Shown here one piece after another: positions 6,914 to 13,557 of a DNA stretch of 13,557 nucleotides. How positions within the stretch are numbered: the first letter of the stretch is position 1; the number at the start of each line of letters is the position of its first letter. The notes under the pieces are model-generated. The model saw nothing but the letters and a program-made list of their open reading frames with translations, made no database searches and was not told the origin of the DNA. The position numbers were made by a program, and so were the translations under genes. The DNA is from JAXDBM01 sp964460245 (GTDB lineage: Bacteria > Desulfobacterota > Syntrophia > Syntrophales > Fen-1087), in NCBI GenBank assembly GCA_964460245.1, contig CAYWTL010000066.1:1-13557 (forward strand), read 5' to 3'.

Positions 6914-7540
6914 TTAGAAATGAAAACCCAGACCGGCGCTCACCGTAAAATAGCGAATGTTGTCCAGATCACTGAACCCCACGGTGTAGGCGCCCTCCAC
7001 ATTGAATGACAGGTTGGGGTTGATGAAGAAATCGATGCCGAATCCGATCTTGCCGCAGGCATCCGTTTCGTCTTCCTTTGCCGATTCAGGGAAATAGCCC
7101 GCGGCGCTGACCGTTGAGTCCATCGAGGCGTTCATCACTCCCAGTCCGGCCGTGAAATAGGGCCTGACATACCCCGGAACAGGGTAAAATTTGCCTGCCA
7201 GGACGACCGTCAATACATCGAGATCCGCATCGATGCTGATCGGGGGAGAACTCCACCTGGAGGTCTCGCTGTAATTGAAGCCTGGAAGATACTCGAAAGC
7301 GACTTCCAAGGATACCACCGGATTGAATTTGTAACCTACCTTCGCGTTGATGCCCCATGTGTTGTCGAATTCCGGGTTGAATCCGTAATAGCGCAGGACG
7401 TCGAGTTCATCCGTATCGAAATTCTGTATGGCGTATGAGCCCCCGATTCCGATGTACGGCCCTCTGTCAACCGCCGCATGCGCCGATCCGACGAAGAGGA
7501 ATACTGCAACAAGGCATCCGATGATCGCACGTCTTTTCAT
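6914..7540 (-). CDS. Outer-membrane beta-barrel protein (OmpA/OmpW-like porin fold)
   Basis: Small outer-membrane protein of 208 aa. A signal peptide (1-22) ends in SAHA, with cleavage before AVDRG. The mature chain alternates strands such as GPYIGIGGSYAI, WGINAKVGYKF, VVSLEVAFEYLP, YVRPYFTAGLGV and YFTVSAGLGFHF, and ends in phenylalanine, the usual signal for BAM-assisted insertion. The length fits an eight-stranded barrel of the generic OMP_b-brl type. Exact role unknown; such proteins are structural or pass small molecules. GGAAAGGAG lies just upstream of ATG 7540. The protease gene follows after 108 bp in which I saw no clear promoter or terminator. Confidence 0.85.
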   Translation of the reverse strand: MKRRAIIGCLVAVFLFVGSAHAAVDRGPYIGIGGSYAIQNFDTDELDVLRYYGFNPEFDNTWGINAKVGYKFNPVVSLEVAFEYLPGFNYSETSRWSSPPISIDADLDVLTVVLAGKFYPVPGYVRPYFTAGLGVMNASMDSTVSAAGYFPESAKEDETDACGKIGFGIDFFINPNLSFNVEGAYTVGFSDLDNIRYFTVSAGLGFHF

Positions 7541-7600
7541 AAACCGTCTCCTTTCCTGCTTGATTGTTTTGGAGCATCAATGACTGGCACAGTATTTTTC

Positions 7601-7630
7601 TCCATACTTCATTTCAGCGAAGGCTGTCAA
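7601..7630 (-). promoter_or_regulatory. Possible promoter of the outer-membrane protein gene
   Basis: On the minus strand TTGACA (7630-7625) is followed after 18 bp by TATGGA (7606-7601), about 60 bp before the start codon at 7540. The -35 is perfect but the -10 matches only three of six bases, so this is tentative. It would separate the envelope genes from the cytochrome operon, whose last gene ends at 7669. Confidence 0.35.
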
Positions 7631-7668
7631 TGCGGACCTTCCGAGGAGCTTCGGCCCGGGAATTCGCG

Positions 7669-7938
7669 TTACGCCGTTGCGAGCCGGTTTTTCCGGTTAT
7701 AGCGGGCATAGAGGAGCAGATCGATGAGGATCATGGCCATATTGATGCCGTACAGAAGGATGATCCAGTCGAAGGAGTAGAGGATCTTGTGGACGATCCC
7801 GCTGACGTAACCGAGGCAGATAACACCCATGAAAAGGGGGCTCTTGCCCTCGACCCGCTTGACGCGGAGGGATTTGACGATGGAGATGGGCCAGCTGACG
7901 CCGAAGCAGACGAGCATAATGCCTTCAAAAGGGCTCAT
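7669..7938 (-). CDS. Small PQ-loop (SemiSWEET-like) membrane protein
   Basis: An 89-aa protein with three predicted membrane helices (about 5-23, 34-53 and 57-77). The first helix carries GVSWPIS with P17, followed by a basic loop SLRVKRVEGKSP, which resembles the half-transporter PQ-loop/SemiSWEET pattern; a classic PQ pair is not present, so the family call is tentative. Such proteins act as dimers and move small solutes. The start at 7938 is chosen because AAGGAAG lies 7 nt upstream and the protein begins at the first helix; the longer open frame to 8226 overlaps the YkgJ-like gene and encodes unlikely sequence. It is the last gene of the leftward cytochrome cluster, 67 bp after the YkgJ-like gene. 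Confidence 0.7.
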   Translation of the reverse strand: MSPFEGIMLVCFGVSWPISIVKSLRVKRVEGKSPLFMGVICLGYVSGIVHKILYSFDWIILLYGINMAMILIDLLLYARYNRKNRLATA

Positions 7939-8005
7939 GGATGCACTTCCTTGGGGGTTGATGAGTTGATCGATGCGGAGGGCGTGACGGCCCGTTGCGT
8001 CTTCA

Positions 8006-8326
8006 CTATTCCGGGGTTGCGGGCCAGGGAGTTCCGTCCCGAACGGGCACGGCTTCATCCTCTTTTCTTTCCCGGATGTCCCGGCGCCAGGGGTTGTTGA
8101 AGGACCGGCAGCCGCCACCGGCCTGCAGCTCCCGCCGGTAGAAATCAGCCAGCGGGTTCGCGGGCGCCATGAGGCGGCAGGCATAGCGGGTCCCGGTCCA
8201 TTCCAGTTCCGGGCAGATCCGCTCACGGTCCTTCGGATGCAGGGCCACCCCGAAGGTGCAGGTATTGCGGATGCAGCAGTAGCCGCAGCCCAGGCAGGGC
8301 ACTTTGACGATATCTTCCCGGATCAT
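8006..8326 (-). CDS. YkgJ-like cysteine-cluster protein
   Basis: A 106-aa soluble protein with eight cysteines at 11, 14, 17, 18, 23, 38, 50 and 73. The opening PCLGCGYCC is the hallmark of the YkgJ/UPF0153 group, thought to bind zinc or an iron-sulfur cluster. The segment ICPELEWTGTRYACRLM followed by a distant GGCRSF also fits. No enzyme activity is established for the family. ATG 8326 is 12 bp after the hisF stop with AAAGG about 9 nt upstream, so it is almost certainly cotranscribed with hisF. The C-terminal 25 residues are charged and look disordered. Confidence 0.72.
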   Translation of the reverse strand: MIREDIVKVPCLGCGYCCIRNTCTFGVALHPKDRERICPELEWTGTRYACRLMAPANPLADFYRRELQAGGGCRSFNNPWRRDIRERKEDEAVPVRDGTPWPATPE

Positions 8327-8338
8327 GGGACGAACCTT

Positions 8339-9103
8339 TTACAGGATCACCCGCAGGCCCTTTTCTTGAAGATAGGACTTCACCTGTCGGATGCTGAAGG
8401 TGCGGAAGTGAAAGACCGACGCGGCCAGCAGCACGCTGGCGCCGCCCTGGACGACTCCCTCGTAAAAATGCTCCAGTGTCCCGGCGCCGCCGGAGGCGAC
8501 GACCGGCACCTTTACGGAATCGGCCACGGCTCGGGTGAAAGGCAGGTCATAGCCGGCCAGCGTGCCGTCGCCGTCCATGCTCGTCGGCAGGATCGCGCCG
8601 GCGCCCAGCTCCTGGCATTGCCCGGCCCAGGCGATGGCATCCTTCCCCACTGGCTTCGTGCCTCCGGACACGACCAGTTCGAATCCGGAAGGCAGAGCGG
8701 CGTTGCGCCTGGCGTCGATCGCCACGGTCACCCGCTCCGAGCCGAATTTCCGCGCTGCCTGCCGGATGAGGTCCGGATTCGCGACCGCCGCGCTGTTCAT
8801 GGAAACCTTGGACGCGCCGGCGGCCAAAACCAGATCGATGTCTTCCAGGCTGTTGATCCCTCCGCCCACGGTCAGCGGAATGTCGATGACCGCGGCGACC
8901 TGGCGTACCCACTCGAGGCGCGTTTTGCGGTTTTCCAGCGTCGCGGCGATATCGAGCATCGCCAGCTCGTCCGCCCCCTCCTTCTGGTAAAAGGCCGCAT
9001 TCTCAACCGGATCCCCGGCATCCTTGATATCCACGAAATGGACGCCCTTGACCACCCGTCCGTTCTTCATATCCAGGCAGGGCATGATTTTGATGACGCT
9101 CAT
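8339..9103 (-). CDS. hisF: HisF-type cyclase (imidazole glycerol phosphate synthase subunit or paralogue)
   Basis: A (beta-alpha)8 barrel of 254 aa, the normal HisF length. In the histidine pathway HisF uses ammonia from HisH to turn PRFAR into IGP and AICAR. The catalytic D11 (PCLDMKNGRVVKG), K19 and D130 (VTVAIDAR) are present, as are the phosphate-binding GGG and ASGGAG loops. Against the Thermotoga enzyme, as I recall its sequence, several coupling residues differ: D98 is S98, gate residue E167 is A170, gate R5 is K5, Q123 is E123, and DRDGT reads DGDGT. No hisH, hisA or other his gene is adjacent. It may be an unusual HisF using free ammonia or a paralogue with another job. The start follows AAGGGGG by 10 nt and lies 31 bp after ccsA. 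Confidence 0.85.
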   Translation of the reverse strand: MSVIKIMPCLDMKNGRVVKGVHFVDIKDAGDPVENAAFYQKEGADELAMLDIAATLENRKTRLEWVRQVAAVIDIPLTVGGGINSLEDIDLVLAAGASKVSMNSAAVANPDLIRQAARKFGSERVTVAIDARRNAALPSGFELVVSGGTKPVGKDAIAWAGQCQELGAGAILPTSMDGDGTLAGYDLPFTRAVADSVKVPVVASGGAGTLEHFYEGVVQGGASVLLAASVFHFRTFSIRQVKSYLQEKGLRVIL

Positions 9104-9134
9104 ATCCGTTTTCCCCCTTCGGTATCTTGTTGTT

Positions 9135-9977
9135 TTACTGGTAGCTGTGCAGGCCGGGCAGATAGTTCACGCCCAGGTAGGTGATAAGCACGGATAAGAA
9201 CCCGACGATGGCCATGACGGCCATGCGCTTCCCCCGCCAGCCCCGGACGTATCGGGAATGCAGCATGATCGCATAGACCAGCCAGGTGATCAGCGACCAG
9301 GTTTCCTTGGGGTCCCAGCTCCAGTAGGACCCCCATGCGTAATGCGCCCAGACCGAGCCGGTCATGATCCCGATGGTGAGAAAGACGAAGCCCAGCACCG
9401 TGCTCTGGTAGATGAGCTCGTCCAGCGAATCCGCCGCCGGGATGAGCCGCAGAAATCGCGGTGCATTTTCATCGGGATTCCCCTGCCAGGACTTCAGAAG
9501 GACCATGAGCCCCAGGGCAAAGGCAACCGTGAAGGCGGCATATCCCAGAAAGCAGGTCAGCACGTGGGTCGTCAGCCAGTTGCTCTGCAGGGCCGGGATC
9601 AACGGCTGGATCCGGCTGTTGATGCCGGGGGAGAGCGACGCGAAGGCCATGCACAGAAAGGCGACGGGAACGACGAAAGCGCCCAGGCTTCTGTTTTTCG
9701 TCCGCCATTCGATGGTGAGATAAAGCGCCACGATCGCCCAGGCAAAAAAGATCAGGGATTCGTAAAGGTTGGTCAGGGGCGCATGTCCGATACCCATACG
9801 GTAGGAGGCGACCCAGCGCAGGGCCAGGGCGACCGTCTGGGCAAGAAGACCGACCGATGCGGCAATCGTACCCATCCGCCCCCAGAACTCCCGGCCACTG
9901 ACCATCCGGACGAGATAACCGGCAAAGGCGGCGAAATAGATGAACGTGACCCAGCTCAGGATAACCGTATCGATCAT
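9135..9977 (-). CDS. ccsA: Cytochrome c biogenesis protein CcsA (ResC; also named CcsB)
   Basis: Integral membrane protein of 280 aa in the haem-handling family. With ResB it forms the system II synthase that carries haem across the membrane and attaches it to CXXCH motifs. The WWD signature is clear: WGSYWSWDPKETW at 215-227. Candidate haem-ligand histidines are H65 (GIGHAPLTN), H138, H212 (WAHYAWG) and H240. About eight membrane helices are predicted. The family is often labelled CcsB in databases, hence the double name. Its ATG overlaps the resB stop as ATGA, and AAGGAG lies 8 nt upstream within resB, so the two are translated together. The target cytochrome gene lies just upstream of resB. 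Confidence 0.95.
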   Translation of the reverse strand: MIDTVILSWVTFIYFAAFAGYLVRMVSGREFWGRMGTIAASVGLLAQTVALALRWVASYRMGIGHAPLTNLYESLIFFAWAIVALYLTIEWRTKNRSLGAFVVPVAFLCMAFASLSPGINSRIQPLIPALQSNWLTTHVLTCFLGYAAFTVAFALGLMVLLKSWQGNPDENAPRFLRLIPAADSLDELIYQSTVLGFVFLTIGIMTGSVWAHYAWGSYWSWDPKETWSLITWLVYAIMLHSRYVRGWRGKRMAVMAIVGFLSVLITYLGVNYLPGLHSYQ

Positions 9978-11359
9978 GAACCAGACTCCTTGTTCGATGC
10001 AACCGCTTCCGCCAGCCTGCGGATTTCACGGTCCAGGCCAACCTCATCCCGATTGCTTCTGCCGGCGATGCGGACGTGCGTCCCGTCCCGCTTTTTTTCC
10101 AACCGGATCCATATCTGACGATGCGAACCGAAAAAAACGACCATAAAGCCGATTACCATGAGCAGGGCGCCCAAGGCCACGACCGGAACGCCCGGGTCCC
10201 GCGCAACCTGAAGCCCCGTGTAATAGCGGCTGCCCGCCTGGCCGAGGGAGAAGACATAAGGTTCGAAGAGGCCGGGGTTGAAGAGGGGCACCTGCTGAAG
10301 CAGGCCGGGGTTGGCCTGTTTGATCTGCTCAATGGCCTGAAACACCCAGAGTTGGACGTTGCCTCCAATCGACTGAATATTCAGCTTCACCGCCGGCCCC
10401 ATGCCCATGAGATTTTCCTCGACCCGGATCATCTGGGCTCTCGTCCCTTTGCCGGGAAGGTCGAACTCCATGCCGATGGCCACCTTCACGTCTTGGATCT
10501 TTTTGCCCCCTTCCGTGACGACTAGGACTGGATCGCCGGTGGCAACCATGCCGTAATTGGACTGGTAGAAGCGCATCCCGGCAAATGCGACCGGATGATT
10601 GACCAGCACCGGGGATGTCTGCACGACGCGGCCGTCCCGAAGAAAGCTGAGATCGGAACGGTAGGTTTTCGGCATCCCGTTTTCATAGAAATCGATGAAG
10701 AACTTGTCACAACGGATGGCAAAATCCAGATTTTTCAAACCGCGCCCGGCCTTGAGCTCCACAACGGCTGTCTCTTCCCCCTCCGGGATTTCCACAGACC
10801 CCTCAAAACCGAACAGGAACCCGACGATGACCCCGGCCATCAGGACCAGGACGCTGGCATGGATGACATAGACCCCGAAATGGGAGTAGGCGCCCTTCTC
10901 GCCGTAAAGGTAGGACCGTTCGCCTGCATCCCGGCGGGAGACCCCGCTGAGTCTCTTCTTCAGCAGGTTTTCCAGATCCCCTGCCGCGGTGGCCAGCGGG
11001 GCATCCATCAGAAGGGTCCGGTCGGATGGCGCCTTTTCAAAAAGCTCGTCCCGATCCGGTTCCGGCTTGCTGCGGAAGCGGTTCCAGGCCGCGGGAAAAC
11101 GGTTGATGGAACAGGCGATCAGGTTCGCGGCGAGGAGCGCCATGAGAATCATGAACCAGGCGGAATGAAAGATGTCGAACAGCTGCAGCGACCGCATGAC
11201 AGCGACCACGCCAGGACTCAGGCGGCCGATCAGAGGCCCCGCCGCCCCCTGCTGCGGAATCAGGGTGCCGAGGATGGAGGCAATCGAGATGAGGACCAGA
11301 AGCACGATGGCCAGTTTCACGGACGTGAAAAAGGACCAGACCGGATTTTTCTTCGACAA
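9974..11359 (-). CDS. resB: Cytochrome c biogenesis protein ResB (Ccs1)
   Basis: Partner of CcsA in system II cytochrome c maturation, 461 aa. Three membrane helices lie in the N-terminal half (about 12-34, 64-86, 160-184), then a large periplasmic domain, then a fourth helix (about 391-411) and a cytoplasmic tail. Family landmarks include KLAIVLLVLISIASILGT at the start, HFGVYVIH (160-167), VNHPV followed by RFYQSNYG (253-270), and LQVARDPGVPVV before the last helix. Translation starts at a TTG (11357-11359) with GAGGG about 10 nt upstream, and MSKKN is a sensible N-terminus; a weak start could tune the amount made. The cytochrome gene ends 114 bp upstream, and that gap contains a GC-rich hairpin. 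Confidence 0.93.
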   Translation of the reverse strand: MSKKNPVWSFFTSVKLAIVLLVLISIASILGTLIPQQGAAGPLIGRLSPGVVAVMRSLQLFDIFHSAWFMILMALLAANLIACSINRFPAAWNRFRSKPEPDRDELFEKAPSDRTLLMDAPLATAAGDLENLLKKRLSGVSRRDAGERSYLYGEKGAYSHFGVYVIHASVLVLMAGVIVGFLFGFEGSVEIPEGEETAVVELKAGRGLKNLDFAIRCDKFFIDFYENGMPKTYRSDLSFLRDGRVVQTSPVLVNHPVAFAGMRFYQSNYGMVATGDPVLVVTEGGKKIQDVKVAIGMEFDLPGKGTRAQMIRVEENLMGMGPAVKLNIQSIGGNVQLWVFQAIEQIKQANPGLLQQVPLFNPGLFEPYVFSLGQAGSRYYTGLQVARDPGVPVVALGALLMVIGFMVVFFGSHRQIWIRLEKKRDGTHVRIAGRSNRDEVGLDREIRRLAEAVASNKESGS

Positions 11360-11442
11360 GACGGTGAATCCCTCAATTTGTGATGGGACAGGGTATTACC
11401 ATCGAAGGGGAACGATATCAAGGCGGAAAATCTTCGTGGCGG

Positions 11443-11463
11443 CGGCGGGAACCGGTCCCGCCG
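11443..11463 (-). other. GC-rich hairpin between the cytochrome gene and resB
   Basis: A perfect 8-bp inverted repeat (CGGCGGGA and TCCCGCCG) with a 5-nt loop lies just after the cytochrome stop. On the transcribed strand it is followed by CCGCCACGAAGATTTTCC, so the T run is short and 12 nt away. It could be a partial terminator or an mRNA-stabilising structure that keeps more cytochrome than ResB/CcsA message, but this is inference. Confidence 0.4.
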
Positions 11464-11473
11464 TCCGCCTGCA

Positions 11474-13357
11474 TCAGTAGAAGAAGGCGGCCCAGAAAAT
11501 CAGGGCGGTGAGGAACAGGCCGAACAGAAGGCTTGCCAGCCCGAATAGCGATGCGAAGAACTGCGTCAGCAGGCCGGGCCCTTCCCGCTTCAGGGCGTCC
11601 AGCCGCCCCTCGGCAACCAGCCGTTCATACTCGAGGGGACGCTCGTGCCGCAGCGCCTCGACCGTGTACCGGCCCGTGAACACATTCGGCTCCAGCGGGA
11701 ATTTGTTCGGCACGAGATGGTTGTTGAAAAAATGCACGGTGAAGATGAAGACCGCCGCCAGAAAGGCCTCCTCCGAGTGCACCACCGTGGCCACGTTGAG
11801 CAGCCAGCCCGGGAAAATGTGGGAGGACGCCTCCGGGAACCAGAGCATCAGCCCCGAACCGCCGATGGCCGTCATGCCCCAGAAGACGGCAAAGAAATCG
11901 AATTTCTCCCAGTAGGTCCAGCGGTCGAATTTCGGCATGTCGCCCTTCTTGAAGAACCAGCGGAACATTCCCCGAATGTCCTGCAGGTCCTTCAGGTTCG
12001 GGCAGAGGGAATTCGGACCCAGCAGGCGGCCGATCCAGCCCTTCGCCTTCCAGCCGGGAAAGAGGAAGCGAATGGAAAGCCAGAGCGTGTACAGGAACAG
12101 GGCGATCAGAACGGCTGCTGCCGCTCGGTGGAAAAAGCCCGCCTGGGCGGGCCCGCCCCAGAAATCGATCATGATCTTCGCCCAGCCTGTGTAGTAGTAC
12201 TTGATCGGAAAGCCCGTCGTGACGAGCGTGAAAAACGCGATGATGAGCAGAACGTGCATGACCCGGTCGCGCACGGAAAAGCGCTGCACATGCTGGGCGG
12301 CATCGCACTCGGCAAGAAGCCGCCTGGGGGCAATTCCCGTCTTGACGATGTTGCATTCCTGAACGTAGGTTCGCCACCACCAGAGGAGGGTGTGGACCCA
12401 GAAGAAGAGGAACGTGCCGGCCAGCAAGCCGATCATAAAGACGGTCGTCCCGAAGAGAACGGGGTGCTTGCTGAAATTTCCCGGGTCGGGATGGGCCTCG
12501 AAGGATACGAACCTCGGGCGGATGCCCGGGTGGCATGCCTCGCACTGGCCCTTCAGGTTGTCGGGGTGGATAACGGAACGGGGGTCCTTCCTCGGGAGAA
12601 TGTTGTGGCCGGTGTGGCAGTCCGCGCAGCCGGCAACAAGCTGCGGCGCGCCGATGCTGTGGACCTTCCCGTGGTAGCTTTCATTGTAGGAAGTCACCGT
12701 ATGGGTGGAAAGCTTGTTGCGTTTGGTCAGGGCCTCGTCGGCGTGGCAGGCCTTGCATCGCTCCGTGTAGTAGGCCCGGGAGGCCAGGATGTCCTTCTCC
12801 TTCCCCGTCTGAAAGGCCCGAACGTCGTGGATGCCGTGGCAGTCGGAGCAGGCCGCCGCATCCCGGTTGCTCTGGAGGAGCGCCTGCCCGTGGCCCATGA
12901 GGGCATATTCTTCGGCGGAATGGCACTTTGTGCAGTTGTCCATAACCGCTTTTTTCCGGTCGGCATCACTTTTCTTCAGGGTGTGAATGTCCGCGTGGCA
13001 GTCCTGGCACTGAATCTTCTGGCTCACGAAGTGCACGCTGTTCTGGTGCTTCCGGTCGATCTCCTGGTGGCAGCTTCGGCAGGAGACGGCCTCGGGCTTG
13101 TAGTCGCCGCTGATGTGCTGTCCGATGTCCTTGATTCCGGTGTGGCAGCTCGTGCAGCCGTTGTTGCCGTGGGCCGAATCGGGAAACTGCACCCGGAAGG
13201 CGTAGCGGTCATGGCAGGATTCGCAGCGCTGTCCCACCGCGGCGGGGACTTTTGCCGCCTGAGCCGGAACACAGAGGGCTATGATGAGAACGACGAAGCA
13301 GAAAAGCCATCCGGCCTTTCCTGCCGCAAGTTTTCCCCGGTTCCCCCGTCTGCTCAT
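11474..13357 (-). CDS. Nonahaem cytochrome c / cytochrome b fusion (CbcL-like)
   Basis: A 627-aa inner-membrane electron-transfer protein. A signal peptide (about 1-35) leads to a periplasmic domain with nine CXXCH sites at C45, C68, C93, C117, C142, C170, C201, C244 and C272. A membrane anchor (about 299-328) is followed by a cytochrome b561/FdnI-like domain (about 360-550). Candidate haem b histidines are H368 (RVMHVLL), H410 (FFHR), H527 (VVHSEE) and H542 (FTVHFF). A charged cytoplasmic stretch and a final helix (about 600-624) close the chain. The order resembles Geobacter CbcL, a quinone-linked cytochrome used for low-potential extracellular electron transfer. The natural reading is transfer between the menaquinone pool and periplasmic acceptors, or the reverse. 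AAGGAGAATCGGC precedes ATG 13357. The neighbouring resB/ccsA genes could mature it. Confidence 0.9.
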   Translation of the reverse strand: MSRRGNRGKLAAGKAGWLFCFVVLIIALCVPAQAAKVPAAVGQRCESCHDRYAFRVQFPDSAHGNNGCTSCHTGIKDIGQHISGDYKPEAVSCRSCHQEIDRKHQNSVHFVSQKIQCQDCHADIHTLKKSDADRKKAVMDNCTKCHSAEEYALMGHGQALLQSNRDAAACSDCHGIHDVRAFQTGKEKDILASRAYYTERCKACHADEALTKRNKLSTHTVTSYNESYHGKVHSIGAPQLVAGCADCHTGHNILPRKDPRSVIHPDNLKGQCEACHPGIRPRFVSFEAHPDPGNFSKHPVLFGTTVFMIGLLAGTFLFFWVHTLLWWWRTYVQECNIVKTGIAPRRLLAECDAAQHVQRFSVRDRVMHVLLIIAFFTLVTTGFPIKYYYTGWAKIMIDFWGGPAQAGFFHRAAAAVLIALFLYTLWLSIRFLFPGWKAKGWIGRLLGPNSLCPNLKDLQDIRGMFRWFFKKGDMPKFDRWTYWEKFDFFAVFWGMTAIGGSGLMLWFPEASSHIFPGWLLNVATVVHSEEAFLAAVFIFTVHFFNNHLVPNKFPLEPNVFTGRYTVEALRHERPLEYERLVAEGRLDALKREGPGLLTQFFASLFGLASLLFGLFLTALIFWAAFFY

Positions 13358-13402
13358 GCCGATTCTCCTTCGATCTCTTCCTGAACCTGCCCCCTTCGGG
13401 GC

Positions 13403-13557
13403 TTACTTCCTTTTCCTGGACTCATACTGCCGCCACGCGTCCATGCCTCCGAAAAGCCTGACCGTGTCGCCATGGCCCTTCCGCTTCAGGTAGCTGCCCG
13501 CCAGGAGCGTGCCGGTTCCGTCTTCGTCCACCAGCAGATAGGGACGATCCATGGGCA
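13403..13557 (-). CDS. Rhodanese-like domain protein, C-terminal end (partial)
   Basis: The minus-strand frame entering from the right edge is open for 50 codons and stops at TAA (13405-13403). It reads ...RPYLLVDEDGTGTLLAG...YLKRKG...VRLFGGMDAWRQYE, the typical end of a rhodanese domain: a strand-forming LLVDEDG, a helix, then the LFGGMDAW closing motif. The active-site cysteine loop, usually a little upstream or in this region, is outside the window or not identifiable, so sulfurtransferase activity cannot be judged. The stop lies 45 bp before the cytochrome start, a spacing that suggests cotranscription. The gene is too short here to be assigned a substrate or export signal. Confidence 0.72.
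   Translation of the reverse strand, partial: PMDRPYLLVDEDGTGTLLAGSYLKRKGHGDTVRLFGGMDAWRQYESRKRK

Noticed and set aside
7939..8226. N-terminal extension of the PQ-loop gene up to 8226
   Set aside because: It overlaps the YkgJ-like gene in another frame, encodes low-complexity G/P/R-rich sequence, and the internal start at 7938 has a good binding site.
11645..13384. A 579-codon plus-strand frame opposite the cytochrome gene
   Set aside because: The minus strand encodes nine CXXCH motifs and membrane helices; the plus frame is a GC-driven shadow with no motif.
13386..13402. GCCCC-GAA-GGGGGC hairpin between the rhodanese-like and cytochrome genes
   Set aside because: It is too short, with a 3-nt loop and no T tract; the 45-bp gap is more consistent with cotranscription.

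Overview
The window looks like chromosomal DNA of an anaerobic, GC-rich Gram-negative bacterium. The likeliest group is the former Deltaproteobacteria (Desulfobacterota), perhaps near Syntrophales or Geobacter relatives. This rests on a nine-haem cytochrome c fused to a membrane cytochrome b, system II (ResB/CcsA) cytochrome c maturation genes, a DUF3187 outer-membrane protein and several envelope lipoproteins. The taxonomic call is inference from gene content, without any database search.

Left part (1-4622), plus strand. A probable gene tail overlaps a Ski2-like DEAH helicase by ATGA. A good sigma70-type promoter follows and drives a tRNA-Glu(UUC) gene with encoded CCA. Next come a small lipoprotein gene, about 420 bp without an intact gene (an inverted repeat and a frameshifted lipoprotein-like remnant), and mgtE, a complete Mg2+ transporter gene. 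Directly after the mgtE stop lies a short decayed copy of part of the small lipoprotein gene.

Middle part (4623-7540), minus strand. Three envelope genes are transcribed leftwards: an outer-membrane beta-barrel protein, a trypsin-fold serine protease lipoprotein with a complete catalytic triad, and a DUF3187 protein. The reading frame of the DUF3187 gene overlaps the protease stop by ATGA.

Right part (7669-13557), minus strand. Genes run leftwards as one probable operon: the tail of a rhodanese-like protein, the CbcL-like nonahaem cytochrome c/cytochrome b fusion, resB (TTG start), ccsA (4-bp overlap with resB), a hisF homologue, a YkgJ-like cysteine-cluster protein and a three-helix PQ-loop-like membrane protein. 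The first part makes functional sense: the cytochrome needs nine covalent haems, and ResB/CcsA form the haem-ligation machine. The hisF homologue has no other histidine gene beside it and lacks residues that couple canonical HisF to its glutaminase partner HisH. That makes it the most puzzling gene here.

No CRISPR array, insertion sequence, integrase, phage gene or rRNA was seen. Most of the window is ordinary. The features most worth a second look are the atypical HisF with its small partners, the cytochrome fusion, and the decaying lipoprotein copies around mgtE.
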